Source of the DNA: Zygnema cylindricum
Lineage: Eukaryota > Streptophyta > Zygnematophyceae > Zygnematales > Zygnemataceae
Reading direction: 5' to 3'
Assembly: GCA_037447655.1 (NCBI GenBank)
Contig: JBBHKE010002844.1
Coordinates: 1 to 61,563, forward strand
Length of the DNA stretch: 61,563 bases
Shown here piece after piece: positions 1 to 12,600 of this stretch. Made by a program: the position numbers and the translations under genes. The notes under the pieces were generated by a model that did not search any database, was not told the origin of the DNA, and was given only the letters and a program-made list of their open reading frames with translations. Positions within the stretch are counted from its first letter, which is position 1; each line of letters starts with the position of its first letter.

Positions 1-1014
1 AGGACGAAACATACATTGTCACGCCATACACTCGAATCCATGCTTCGGGTTGTAAAACGCGGTTACGTTATAGTGCTACATAACTGTACAATTTTAATAT
101 GTTCATCAAGTTCCGTTTTGTATTGTGTAATGAGCGAAACTATAATGGCAAGTATTTTATGTTTATGTTTTGTTTCACATAGCTTTCATTGAACTCAGTG
201 ATTGATTTTTATTTCCTTGTCGTTCGCGGGGAGAACGAACATCGTATGACGTTAAATAAGGACCCTTAACCTTAATAAGGTGCCCGGTGGGTTGTTTTAT
301 TCTAATTCATGCATTGTAATGTTGGGACATAAGTCTAATAAAGATGTGTTTACTTAGACCAAACGTCAAACAAACCTCTTATTAGTATCACTGTTAATTC
401 TAATGTAATGTAAAACGAAGAAAAACCACTTAATTAATACATGTTAATTCTAATTGGCGGTAATACGCCGACGAAAGTTGATCAGTCGCCGCCGGAAGAT
501 TATCAATGGATGTTGTAGAAAACACTTGCCATGTTTACCATCCACGCATTCTTGAAGTTGGTCATGTTTCGTAAATGACGTTAGAACAACCGTTTGTCGG
601 GGTTACGACGCCACATTTTTTCCCATCAACTTTTTTTCGTACAACTTGTAAGTTGGAGGTGTTTCCATGGTGCTATCAACATTTCATCGACAACGTAAGT
701 TTTGAAATATTTAGGCAAATTCAAACAAATTTTACATGATTCCGCTTCATTTCCTGCGTTTTGAAATATTTTTACTTGACAGCTATGCTGAAGTTCAAAA
801 TTTGAATTTTTAACGCAAAAATCAAAATTGCAAATCCCTCCATTTTTACAGGGCAAATTCACTTTCACTTGCATCTTGTGTATTATATAAATGTATTTGT
901 GAAAATGACAATGACACCATCGCCACTTCTTTCTCGTTTGCTTGGGTTGTCACTTTATTTTTTTTCGGCTGCTCGTATTTATTATTTTTTAAGTGATACT
1001 AAGTGTTTGAAAGT
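1..1014. other. AT-rich intergenic DNA, no gene seen
   Basis: No open frame here shows a recognisable domain, codon structure or splice pattern. The sequence is AT-rich with short CG-containing words and looks like old transposon-derived or intergenic DNA. Confidence 0.5.
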
Positions 1015-1329
1015 ATGTGGACCTTTAATAGAATTTGGGGTGCCAACCCTGCCAATAACATCAACAATCCCTATAACACCCAATCTGAACAAGATTAAGA
1101 AAACGAGAGGAACGACGAGGAAAACGCATTTCTGAACGCGGAAGAGAGAGAGGCGGAATTCGAAACCTCGGTTGACTCGACGGCCATTGTGGAATGGTTT
1201 TTTCCGTCCTCGGCCAATGCGAGAGGACGAGTTTCCCACAAGAAATTTCAACACGTGTCGACTAAGGAAACTCGGATACGAGTAATAAACCCGATGCTGA
1301 AGGACTGCAAAAAAAATAGAGAGAAATAA
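1015..1329 (+). pseudogene. Decayed ORF remnant with one in-frame stop, unrecognised
   Basis: One frame can be read from an ATG at 1015 to a TAA at 1327-1329, broken only by a TAA at 1096-1098. The translated text is polar and looks protein-like: it starts MWTFNRIWGANPANNINNPY, then has an acidic E/N/R-rich stretch, then FETSVDSTAIVEWFFPSS and a basic tail. I do not recognise the family. An Asn-rich then acidic leader is common in transposon-encoded proteins of plants, so a transposon remnant is the likeliest explanation (inference). It could also be chance: about 100 codons with one stop is weak evidence. Confidence 0.3.
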
Positions 1330-1712
1330 CTCGTTCTATGGACCATGAGGAAGTTTCCCAAGCATTTTACCAGAGTTTATAATACAAGTAAGCCATTTCA
1401 ACCAATCTTCTCCCACTTATTAAATGGTGTCGTTGCATCTTTCATTTTTTGCTATTATTCCCATTCACAATGCGTTGTTATGTATTAATTTTGTTGTGCG
1501 TCTAAAGTATTTGTATACTGCTATGTTGGACCGTCGCCTTTCCCTCTAAATATATATCATAATATCTCATTACCTCTCGATTAATGCGTGTTTTTCTATG
1601 TTGTCGGTTGGTATGTATTGTCTTGTTATCTTTTAGTATTATTTATATCGTGTCATGTGATTTCCTTGTGGGGACAACGTATTAGCGACGACGGGTCTTT
1701 GTCGCGGTGTAT

Positions 1713-1733
1713 GCGACGACATCATGTCGTCGC
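1713..1733. repeat. Perfect 21-nt palindrome with 10-bp arms
   Basis: The arms GCGACGACAT and ATGTCGTCGC are exact reverse complements around a single central C. A related half-site (CGACATTGTGTCGTCGCTT) lies at about 1950-1968. This could be a protein-binding site or the end of a transposon. Confidence 0.5.
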
Positions 1734-2199
1734 TTAAATGATGGGTACGACAACTTAATTGAATGGATAAGGACACCTTGTTAGGTCGAAAGTGCAAATG
1801 ACGGACGATAGTGGTTCATCGTTTCGAATGAACCACTGACGACATCAAATCAATAAGTCCAACGTTGGTATCCTCGACTGAAATTTGCGGGTATCGACGT
1901 TGTTCCGTTAATTCACTGTTAGAAAACTCGAATACATTTGAACGCTCAACGACATTGTGTCGTCGCTTGAATGTCGGTTTATAAATCGCAGGGCCAACAG
2001 TTTAATTTTCCAACGGTGAACAGTGGACTACGTTTACAACAGGACTATCTGAGTAAAGGTCCGAGCAAAGGTGCGTCTTTTAGGGTGATATTGTCTCTCT
2101 TAACTGTGTATTTGCTTTGTTCCCCGTTAAGTAATAATTTTTTGTCTCAATGGAGTGCGGCCGACGAACATTCAAATGACTTCGCTCTGCCATTCGGAG

Positions 2200-3755
2200 G
2201 CGATATCGTCCAATAACAACGAAAACCGAGGTGGGGGGTCATATACCTAGAGGGGAGAACTTAGTGAGGGAAAGGGAGGCGTTTAAAAAACCATTTAGAG
2301 AAGAAAGGGAGATTGTGGTAGCAGAGGATGTTGAAATAGAACGTGAGGAAGGGGCAGATCTAGTTAGGGCGAGGGAAGTAGCGGCAGTGGAAAAAAGGCA
2401 AAAGTTGGATGAGGAGGCGACAAAAAATGATAGAACGCCAAAGGAGAGTTTAAATTGAAAAAGGGAGGATTCACTTAGTGTAGAGGAATTGGGAGAGGCG
2501 GTTGGGGAGGAAGTGTTGGGAACGAAGAAGGTAGTAAGAGAGGGGGAGGGGATAGATAAAGTAATAAAGAATATGGTGGCAAAGGAGGAGGGTGTTAGAG
2601 AAAAGGTCGGAATTGAGCTGGTATTGAGTGAGGTGGAGGAAACGGATGTTGAAAGAGACGAGATTGAGGCATTGGGGGAGGTGGTAAGGGAAAGGACGGG
2701 AACGGACGATGTAAAAACGGGAATGGTGGCGGAAAGGGGGTTACCGGAATGAGGGGTTGGAGAGAAGGATGTAGGTGTTATAGAAGTAGAAGGGGGTAAG
2801 GGTATTGACGAAGATTATTTCCCCTCGGGAACCGGAACGGACGAGTCTATAGAGGATGGGGATGAGCCTCTGGAAAAAGAAGAAGCACTGAAAGAGAGCG
2901 GACCGTCAAATATTCCGGTGACGAAATACAAATACGACCCCACAACGTCGGACGAGCAATCTTCAGAGAGCTCGAAAAGACGGATGGAGGATGAGTATCT
3001 CGACGAAGATGATATCGTGGGAATTCCTCATTCACCAAACCGTGAAAGAGGTCTCATGGCGGTACAATCGGTTCAAGTTCCACCCGACCATCAACTTGAA
3101 GTTCGAGGGGAAGAACCGGACTAGTTTTTTCCGCCTCTCGTCGGAGATGAGGCCATGGATGGCTTCCGACCAACGGCGGCTCATTACATACCGGTTGAGG
3201 ATTGGCCGGTTATGGGGAGCCTCGGCCCATCGATTGGTGGTTGAACCCCGTCCCAAAAATCCTTGACATCTCCCAAGATGTCCCCGCTCACACAACATGG
3301 TTGTACATCGCATCATACAACGATGCATCAAATTTCCCTTACATTAGGCATTTTCAACCTAATGATGACTGTTTCACATAGATTGTGCGTCGAATGATCG
3401 GATTTGAATTTGATGTGTCGGAATTGATCCGCCATTATCACCCTTGGGATCCACGGTTGTTCACTATACTACGTCGAGCATTTTGTACTACAGATCTAAA
3501 CGAATGTTTAGAAGCGCGAACTGCGATTTAATAACGCTTCCGAAATGTACAAGTGAAACATACATATCTTTGGGAAATTTCGAGGGTCCCACATGTGATT
3601 GTGCCCCCTCCGCCACCAGAAATAGAACAATTGAGGAATGAATTTTAACTTCTCAATCGCGGAGTGGTGGCTCAAGAAGTAGCGATGATAGAGGTTCGTC
3701 GCTTGATTAATAATTTGACTCGAAAGCTTGCAGGTGTTAGGCGACGTTGAAAGGA
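2200..3755 (+). pseudogene. Decayed long ORF, probably transposon-derived, unrecognised
   Basis: One frame is continuous from about 2200 to 3240 except for stops at 2456-2458, 2750-2752 and 3122-3124. The reading then continues after a frameshift near 3240 to about 3750, with stops at 3379-3381, 3529-3534 and 3649-3651. The first 250 codons are very rich in Glu, Arg, Lys and Val, consistent with a charged helical or coiled region. Next comes a Ser/Asp/Glu linker (TSDEQSSESSKRRMEDEYLD), then a more globular part (HYIPVEDWPVMGSLGPS, VPAHTTWLYIASYNDAS, FEFDVSELIRHYHPWDP), a proline run and a basic C-terminal helix. No family was recognised. The number of breaks and lack of introns fit a dead transposon protein or retroelement gag-like ORF (inference). 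Confidence 0.4.
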
Positions 3756-4690
3756 GTTGTTGAAGGTCAATCTCATGCCTTTCATTCGACGGAGAGGTAT
3801 TCTGATTTCTCCCTCAGCTAGCATTGCGTGCTACAATAATTGGCTTTTATTTTTTTTTTCCATACGTGTGTGAATTTAATATTTCTCTTCCCCTTTCTCA
3901 CCTGCATGTAAATTTTAATTTAACTCTTACGTTTGGTTTCTGCTGATGTCAGCATCGTATTTGATAATCCTCATTCCCAGTTTAACGACGAGACAGGCTC
4001 GTCGTTGGTTTCGTCGATGAATTGACGAATTCTCATCGGTGGTCGGCATACCACTAAGTATGAACGTTTTTTACGAATGAAATTGTCATCTCGCAGCTAT
4101 AACGACGACTTTCCAAGTAAGATACGCCGTGAGAAGTAAGATAAATAAAGTCATGTTCTCAGCACATACAGATGATTCACCAACAAAAAAATGCCCAGTA
4201 CATTTAATATATTTCAACACGATAATGTCATCGATACAACATGTAAGCAATAGAAAAAACATACAATTAATAAAAAATATATAATAAGTTGACACAAATA
4301 AAATCACTCATAACAACAATGGGAAATGAAGTCCAAAATTTGTATATTTCACGATGATATCTTTTTATAACGTTAAACTAAAACAAAATATGATCTGAGG
4401 CCAATAAATCAACAATAATCAACAAAGCTCAAAATAGTACAGAATTATAAACGTTTTTGCCTCTAGCTCAGAAATCCCCTTAACAAAAATTTAAAACATT
4501 CGTAATGTTAGGCACACTAACTAAGCATCAACAATCCGTGACGACGGAAACAGATCCATAGAAAACTCCTCATGTTTTACTCCGTGCGCTTTCATCCGGT
4601 CCACACCTTCAAGATGACACTTTCTTCTTCCTTACAATCATATGTTTCCGTAGGGTGCTCCCCAATGCAATGGCCGCCGGATATAAGTTC
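3756..4690. other. AT-rich intergenic DNA, nothing recognised
   Basis: Short open frames here have no recognisable domain. The composition is AT-rich, with homopolymer runs such as the T run at 3848-3859. Confidence 0.45.
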
Positions 4691-4699
4691 ATCATCGAT

Positions 4700-5400
4700 G
4701 ACAGTTTTAAATACAAAAGAGAGAGAAAGATATCGGATTAGTAGAGGGTATATGGGCTCGACAAATATAACGAGAAAAAAGAGGGATAGAGAGAGACAGA
4801 AGGAGTGTGACATATTCGGAGATAGCGATAAAAAAGATAGAGACATAGCGAGAGAGTGAGGGTGGATGGTTAATGACTAAGGAGAAAAAAAAGGCACAAG
4901 GGCAAGAGGGGAGATAAAATATGGAAGAGAGAATGACACAAATATAGAGAGGGCGTGAGAGATAGAAGCGGGAGAAATGATAAATGATAGGTTGAAAGAA
5001 TGAGATAACAGGATGGAGAGCAATGATGAAAGAGAAATAAATGTGGAGATGGGAAAATACTTAGGAGGGGCGTAGGGAAGATTTACTGGAGAGGTATTTG
5101 AGAGATTTGAGAGAAACAGAGAGAGGGTATTGAGAGAAACAGAGAGGGACACAGAATGAAGGAGAGAGTGAGATGGGGATGAAGAGAGTTAGGAAAAAGA
5201 ATAGAAAAAAGGTATAGGACAGAATGAGGGAGAGATAGAGAGAGGGAAGAAGAGAGTGAGAGAGAAGAGTAGGGAAAGGGTATGGGAAAGGTTGTGGGAG
5301 ATGGACATTGCTAAGAGGGAGAGGTAAAGGGATAAAGAGGGGGAGAGAATGAAGGAGGATGACTAAGGAGGTAGAGGGAGGAGAAAGATGAAAAACATGG
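4700..5400. repeat. Purine-rich (GA/GGA) low-complexity tract
   Basis: The plus strand is dominated by GAGAGAGA and GGGAGAGA-like words for about 700 bases. Ser/Leu/Pro-rich frames on the minus strand are products of this composition and should not be read as genes. Confidence 0.8.
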
Positions 5401-5419
5401 TGGGCTGCGCACTTACCCA

Positions 5420-6190
5420 TGATTTTTTAATAAACCCAAAAAAATATAGCGACGATAATGGCGCGCACTTCCTTGTTATTCCGCCATATTATTGTCTAGC
5501 ATAATACTGTTGTAAACCCTAACAAGAGGTATGGAGTATTGGATGTCGCAATACTAAGCAGGGCGACGATCCTTATCTTGCCCAAAACATGGTGACGTCA
5601 TGTGAAAATGGCTATGCGAGATTCAAAAGTCACCCACGAGGAGATGAGGACGTGGTTGGAATTAGTCAAAACACAAAATTTAATTTTTTGTGTTTTGTCC
5701 GTATTTGCCGTTGGTTTGCTATCAATTCTCGTTTTCCAGGCGCCTCGTGTTTTCAATTCTAAATTTTGTAACTTAACTCTAATATTTACACAATATGACA
5801 CTAATTTGTTTTCGTTTTATGAAACATAGCCCATTGTAGGGTGAAATTTAACCCTAATACGCGACTCTTTCGTTTAAAGGTCTGGTATTACCGTTATGTT
5901 TCCTTTTAACCGTGTATATATGTACTCTATAATTTTGCAATATCTCAAATAGAGTTAAAACGACAACGTATTAGACTTAACTTTTCGCGACTCTCAACGT
6001 GTAAGTATGCAGCAATATGCTTGCGTAACATGGACAGTTTTTAGCATGTGCACATGTTGTTTGCTCACATTGTCACACACAAAAACAAACGACCGAATAT
6101 ATGCAAACGCTTTTTTGCAGACTCGTCTCCGCTATTTTTGTTAGCGCAACTCTGTTTGCGACCGACATAAGTTAACACCAATACGGTATG
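5420..6190. other. AT-rich non-coding DNA, nothing recognised
   Basis: No gene-like reading frame or RNA gene is seen. Two overlapping 67-75 codon frames at 5598-5829, one on each strand, lack any recognisable motif. Confidence 0.45.
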
Positions 6191-6196
6191 GATGTG

Positions 6197-6420
6197 GGTA
6201 ATGTAGTACACCGTTGTACGAACAAACTACTTTTGTACACCACACTATTAATGAATACAGTACGGTCATACCATTGACTCTAATTTACAAGAAATGTATT
6301 TAACGTCAAAGTTAAATTAGATTCATTCACTGTATTCCGGGTATCAATGTCAAAAATTTAGGGTGCCGATATAGCGTACATAAGGCTAATAACGATTCAC
6401 GGTGTATTGTACATTACATT
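6197..6420. mobile_element. Possible diverged M1-like MITE
   Basis: The left end GTAATGTAGTACACCGTTGT and the right end (ACGGTGTATTGTACATTAC at about 6400-6419) are imperfect reverse complements. The right flank contains GGCTAATAACGATTCACGGT, the typical end of the M1/M2 MITEs seen elsewhere in this window. The length (about 220 bp) matches the M1 family. The interior is diverged, hence the moderate confidence. Confidence 0.4.
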
Positions 6421-6909
6421 ATCGATCGCCATTAGTGTTGATATCATTAATTCAGCGCCACTAAATTTTGATCCTTGAACCAAAAACATAATTAATAATT
6501 CTTTTTTTTCCTTTACGCTAATGTAGTTAGTGTTTAACTAGTGTCGGAAACTCTAATTTGGATTGTCTTTAAATATTGTAGTGTACGAAATTTGTCAGTC
6601 CGTAGTAGAAATACACGTACAAACTTAAAAAAAAGTGTCACAAAACGACATCAACACGAGAAAGTGAGTGCGTCGACATGGGAAAGCTCTCAGATTTAAT
6701 TTTCAGTAATGAATACCGGGGAGATCGCGCGAACCTGTTCTCACATGTTCAAACGTCGACTATGTGAACAATGAACACAAAATATATTTGGTTGCAATAT
6801 GGGAAAATTAGTGTTGGATGCATACATTAGCGTTAAGTTTTTTGGCGTTAGGCCCTCAAGCCCAAAATATAGTTCACAACACTATTTTGTTTTTTACTCG
6901 GATAATCTT

Positions 6910-8465
6910 TCGACACCAAGGGTAGAATTCCATTAGGCGGTCCCAGTAAATGTACAAAAAATTATATTGGCAGCGTTTATTGGAAGACTATTCCATTTCG
7001 TCGGGCCAGTAACAAACCTTCGTCATTTATGATTGGCGCCACGTAGGTTAGAGTCCTGATTTTAAAAATCTCAAAGAAAATCTTCAAACGGAAAGTCATA
7101 ACGAAATATTTGTACGACCGGAGGTAGTTAATGATTCGTACGTAAAGTATGTGGCCAGTTTTTTGATTTTGAAAATGAAAATCAAAATTTCGACACGCAA
7201 TGGCAAAAAGATGCGACAAACTTTGAAGGTCGTGGCAAGATTTGAATGTCGGTGGATGTCAGACGGAGCGTGCGAAAATATTTTCAGCTCACCTGCATCC
7301 AGCGTGGCAAGCGGCACATGGATTGTACGACGTAGGTACATGGCCTGTACGACGTGTAGACCTGCGATCTCTTGTTCAAAGCGGATATTTTTTTGCTTTT
7401 TCACGTGTACCAATGGTACACGTATAGTATCGTACAACTCTCTTCGAGAGTAAAGTATCGTCACACTGGATGATGTGCGCGATTGCTTCGCCGATCTGAA
7501 AAAGTTGAATATCCAACGGCCAGGAATTAAACCTACATCATTGGAGCTTCCCGACAGCTTTCCAGTAACGATATTTCGTCTAAGGGTAACCTTCCATCAA
7601 GCGTTCCCAGTAATTGTACGGTCACGTTTACCGGCATTAATATTTGTAACACCCTCCCATCAAGTCGTGCCAGTACAGCAAAATTACTTATGTGTTGGAT
7701 TCCGTTTGGTACCACGAAGGATCCTGTTGAGACGGCCGGGTATAATGAATTTTTTGAAAAGTACAAAATTTTGAATGCGTATTTGTACGGGCGGACGCCG
7801 ATTAAAATATCTAGTAGCGTGATGCTAATGTACAACCTGAACGGATGAGAAGGAAATGGCATGTGCTGTACTGAATTTGATTTTGCACATTTATAAAAGA
7901 GGCGTGACACGATGTCCCATAACCAAGTTTTTGTCTGTACTTGATTGTGCACATTTATAGCGGAGGCGTGCCAGGATGTCCTACAAGATTTTGTCGTCGA
8001 AGAGGGTGGCTTCGACGTCAGAAGCTACACGCCATTTGCGACATGTAACTTTATAAATTCACGTCCGTCGTGGATCGACTCTGACTTTTACAAGTGGACC
8101 AAAATAAGCGTCCAGTAAGCACAAAGTGTCCTCCTGAGGACAGTCGGAGGAGACTAGCTAGGTACTGGAAACAAGGGGTGTTTGCGTCGAAAATTGAAAA
8201 TCGGACGGTGGTAGTTTTCGCCAAGAAGTCTGGAGAATCTCAACGAATTTTTAGTAAACATCTTTTGTTAAAAAAAAAAAAAAAACAGTACGACTTAGTA
8301 TGGAATGGCACTTTCTCCAGTAAACAATCCCACTTTTCGCCTGATGGAAGTTTACCCTAACAATTTTTTTTTAAGGTACGGCATGGTACGAATATGTACG
8401 AAAACGTACGCCGTCCAGTAACGAACCACACTTTTCGTTTAATGGAATTCTACCCTTAATAGAAG
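6910..8465. repeat. Nested inverted-repeat debris, fold-back element remnant
   Basis: A motif of about 30 bp of the form AGGGTARAYTTCCATYARGCG occurs four times: on the plus strand near 6918 and 7579, and on the minus strand near 8362 and 8459. The outer pair and the inner pair are therefore inverted repeats, one nested in the other. This is what remains of fold-back or TIR elements inserted into each other. Open frames inside the block show no recognisable domain. Confidence 0.45.
7883..7982 (+). repeat. Two 37-bp direct repeats, 62 bp apart, with TATA-like cores
   Basis: The copies are TTGCACATTTATAAAAGAGG (from 7883) and TGTGCACATTTATAGCGGAG (from 7945). Each is followed by GGCGTG and GATGTCC. 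Both contain a TATA-like ATTTATA. This is a local tandem duplication. Confidence 0.5.
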
Positions 8466-9670
8466 TTCACGATGTAGTTTCGACGACCCGGTGCCTCGGG
8501 AGGTCGAGCCTCGAGGAATGTATCTGCGTCAAAGTAAATGCCACGTAACCGTAAACGGACTACCTAATGGATAAACTGGATTCGTAGACCGTCAAAGGCT
8601 GAAACCTTCTTCTGAGAAGCAGCCACGTGGTCCTGTTTACGCCAGGAACGCAAATCTACAGAACTGTACTGTAATGTACTGTAGTCTGTATTATGTATCA
8701 TCACAAGCTGTACAACACGTCACTACTGTACCTCACAGAAGTTGACTCCATAGTGCCAATAATGTTACCTTTACTGGAATAATGATATAATCCACAATAT
8801 TTAAATTATGATGAAAATGACCTACGTGGATGTCAAATGACCACATATGACTCGCCATTTTCTGCATGTTGTCCACACTTTTTTGTTTATATCAGCTGGA
8901 AGAAACGAGCACGGAAAATCACTTATCGTATGATCCATGCTATATCCAGGCTGTGCGGCTATGTTTGATATTTTTGTGAGACGTGGAGCTATCTGCATGC
9001 GAAGTGTCTGCATGTTTTAAGCCAGCAATTTCACGCGACTGCCCGAGTTCGTATTCTTACGTAGAGCCAATCATAGAAAGAACATTATGTCTGCGAAGGT
9101 GTATATACATTTATTGAATGTACGATTGTGAAATATTGCACAAATAGTAGTTTAAGCTGCCCGAATTGGAAAGATATCAAAGAGCCAGCGACAGCTGCCA
9201 CCTACGCAACTAGCACTAGCTCCTGGGAAAAATCCGCCATTCAGACAATTTCTATCCGCGTGCATGACTTCTGATTGGCCTGTCGGCTCCTGACGTGGAA
9301 AGCGTCTTTACTCTGGTACAGTTTTGTCGCTATATACATAAAAAACTAAGTACATATATCTTGACTTTGCAGTATGAATGTGAAGCCTTAAATAAATTGT
9401 ATAGAACTCATTCTTAATTTTCTGTGCTTTTTTGAAAGATACACGCCTTGTACCCCTAAAGTAGAAAGTGAAAACCGTAAGTCCAGTCGAAGTTTGAAGC
9501 TTTGTTTACCGTTTTCTTCTTGTTGGTGTGTGGAAGCTCGTCTCCCGTATTTGTCCCTTCATCTCATCAGTACAGTAGCTCTGGTTGCTTGACATTCACA
9601 GTCCTCCGTCGATGTAAGCCCTCGTTAAGTAAGGAACTGTCATTTTTATTTTGATACCATTTCAGGGATA
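8466..9670. other. Intergenic region and upstream region of the CYP97A-like gene
   Basis: No coding sequence is seen. The 370 bases before the start codon at 9671 would hold the promoter and 5' leader. A CCAAT box in inverse form (GATTGGCC, 9273-9280), an ACGT-core motif (TGACGTGG, 9291-9298) and a TATATACATAAAA stretch (about 9332-9344) are present. The transcription start was not determined. Confidence 0.35.
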
Positions 9671-12600
9671 ATGGCATTACAATCCAGGAGTATCTTGCAA
9701 TATCCAGTCGTGTTTGAATTTAAAAATGGCTCTGTTTCTTCAGAATATAGACAGTGCCAAATTACACTGAGCAACAAGACGCAACTGAGAAACTTTGGAG
9801 AATCTTCGCGACTTGTTTCCAGCTTCCATGGTTTGCAAATTGAACAATATCCAGCAAAACTGAAAAGAAATGGTAATTGATCAAAAGCATTGCCTTTACA
9901 TGATATACTATTCATGATGCACATTCTAGCTGCTCAAAAATTTGATGAACTAGCAATCACTGGGGTAGTGATATGGCTATGGAAAATAGTTGTAGTTTTA
10001 AGTCAGCAACCTCATGTCATTTGATATTTTCTGTGTCCATTGGATCACACTAACTAGCATGTTACATATATTCTACTTATTGCCTGTGCTGATGCTGCAA
10101 CTCTGGTCAACATTAATCGTATGCAATAGGAAATGGTATAGAAATGGTAAATTGTTGGTCAATAGCTTTTACTAAACAGTGGTAAGACTGTTGATCTCCA
10201 CATTTATAACTTGGAACTGCATTAGTAAGCTCCTCTTGCAGTATAGCAATAATGTCTGGGAGTTAACGGGTTAAATTGATGATTCGTTCTGTCAGTACCT
10301 TCAGTAATTATTGGTTTTTGGCTTTCCTAATGCTTCCTACAGAAAAGAGACATAACAGAATGTGCATTCGTTCTGTTCTGGAAAAGGTCGAGGGAACAAG
10401 TTCAGACTCAGAAAAGGAGGAAAGCAAAGTGAATTCCAAAAGAGCATTGTTGCTGAAGCAGCAAGCAGATCTCGCTGCCAAAATTGCATCCGGAGAGTTT
10501 ACAGTTGCTTCAAAGAGGTAGGATTAACCTCGCGATGAAGACCTGCTACAATGATTTTCGTTACAGGAGTGTGGTTAGCTGTTAGTATTGTTCACGAATG
10601 TATGTTATTGTGACTGATACTTTGCTTGTGATAATTAATAGTTGTGCTCATCCAGTGTCCAAGGCATGCTAGGAGACTCAAGGTAAAACTTAGGTCAGAC
10701 GCTTATCTCAGATTTGATTCGCAATGAAGCATACATAAACGAAAAGGTGAGAAGGATGTTCAACCTCGTAATGACTGAAAAGGTTTGTTTTCCAACAATT
10801 GCTGGAAATGATTTTGATTTTGATTTTGATTTTGATTTTGATTTTGCTATATACTTGGATCAGGGTTAACCGCTTTGCAAGTTTTCGCAAAACACTTGCT
10901 AGCTCAGGTCCGTTGGGCCGAAATGCTGCCAAGGTAATAGCCATGTTGGAGTTGCGCTGGAGAGCGGCAAATCCTGTGCAGATGCCGACAGCCAGGGGAG
11001 ACGTGAGAGCTATAATTGGACAACCTTTTTTTGTCCCACTGTATAACCTTTTTAAAGTCTACGGTGGTGTTTTTCGCCTCTCTTTCGGACCCAAGGTGCG
11101 GTTCCTGACATTTTTTTTAGTGCAGTTTCTGCACGGCTTGGGCAGTTAAGTGGGCGGAGCAAGGAGTCTCTTTTAATAGCTAGTCATTTTGAAAAGTTGC
11201 TGTTTTGCTCTGTCAGTTAATCATCCATTGTTTTTTTGCAGCAATTTGCTATCGTTTCCGACCCAGTGGTGGCCAAACACATTCTCAAGGATAATGCTCG
11301 ATCTTACTCAAAGGTAAGATACTGAGAGCGGTGGTTGGTTGATTAATTGTAGAATCCATTGTGGATTTTCTTGGAGCTTCTAGCTTCAGGAAAATACCTT
11401 TTTTGGGGAGGTCAAGGCTTATGTAGAAAAGCTTCACAGGGCTCTTTCTGATTTGAGTACTGATCCTTAAAGCTGACCCACTTTGTTGTAACAGTTTTAT
11501 GCCTGTTGCTTTGACTATGATTCTTGGGCTCTAGGTGATTGGCGATTTATGGGGTGTTGTTTGACTTTTTGGCAGGGAATTTTAGCAGAAATTCTTGAAT
11601 TTATCATGGGCACAGGACTAATTCCTGCTGATGGCGAGATTTGGTTTAAGCGCCGCCGGGCTATTGTTCCGTCTTTACACAGAAAGGTAACTTTACTTTC
11701 TCGTCTAAATTCTTCTGGGATTCTGGAAGATGTTGGCAGTCTAGACATTGCGCTAAAACCTATCTTAGAGAAACTAATTGTTGGGATTTTTTTTTTTTCT
11801 GTTAACATTCTTGTTTCGTGCCCTTCGATAGTTGCTTCAATTCAGTCTTTTCATGGCTTTGGTTTGAATTTATGGGAGGGTGGAGACGCTTGTAACGGAA
11901 TTTGCATGTTCCACTTTTTTGCAGTATGTGGCAGCGATGATGAATTTGTTTGGAGAATGCACTGAACGGCTGTGCACCAAGCTTGCTGTCCACGCCAAAA
12001 CTGGTCAGCCTGCTGAAATGGAATCGTTGTTTTCACGTGTAACTTTGGACGTGATTGGAAAGGCAGTTTTTAACTATGACTTTGACTCTTTATCGAAGGA
12101 TACGGGCATCACAGAGGTCAGAGATTTGGCCTTCAGTACAGGAAACATATGAAGCGTTGTACATCGTCTACTTCTTTGGTTGGATTGGATGCCGTTCATA
12201 ATTCACTTCATGTTTTTTTCACTGCATTCTTGAGAATCTGTTGCTGGCATGTGGGCACTTACAACTGAACAAACACCATGATTGATACTTGGGACCTTTT
12301 GTTGTTGCATTTTCCCAAGCTGAGTTAAGTACAGGAAGGAAAATGGGCTAACAGAGAGGATCAACTGAATATGATTTGATGGAATAATGAGCAGCCATTT
12401 GGTTGGTCATTATTCATTCTACCAGAAGTAATTATTTTCCTGGCATTTTTCCATTTGCAGGCGGTCTATGTGGTTTTGCGTGAAGCTGAAGTGAGAAGTA
12501 CGTCACTATTTCCTTACTGGAAAATTCCCCCTCTTCGGATTTTGCTACCTAGTCAAAGAAAAGTCAGTGAAGCACTGGTTCTGATAAACACTACTCTCGA

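Noticed and set aside
4877-5420. Minus-strand frames of 91 and 119 codons
   Set aside because: Ser/Leu/Pro text from the purine-rich tract; no gene features.
7096-7952. Several overlapping frames of 80-140 codons on both strands
   Set aside because: They overlap each other on both strands in inverted-repeat debris, and none shows a domain or conserved motif.
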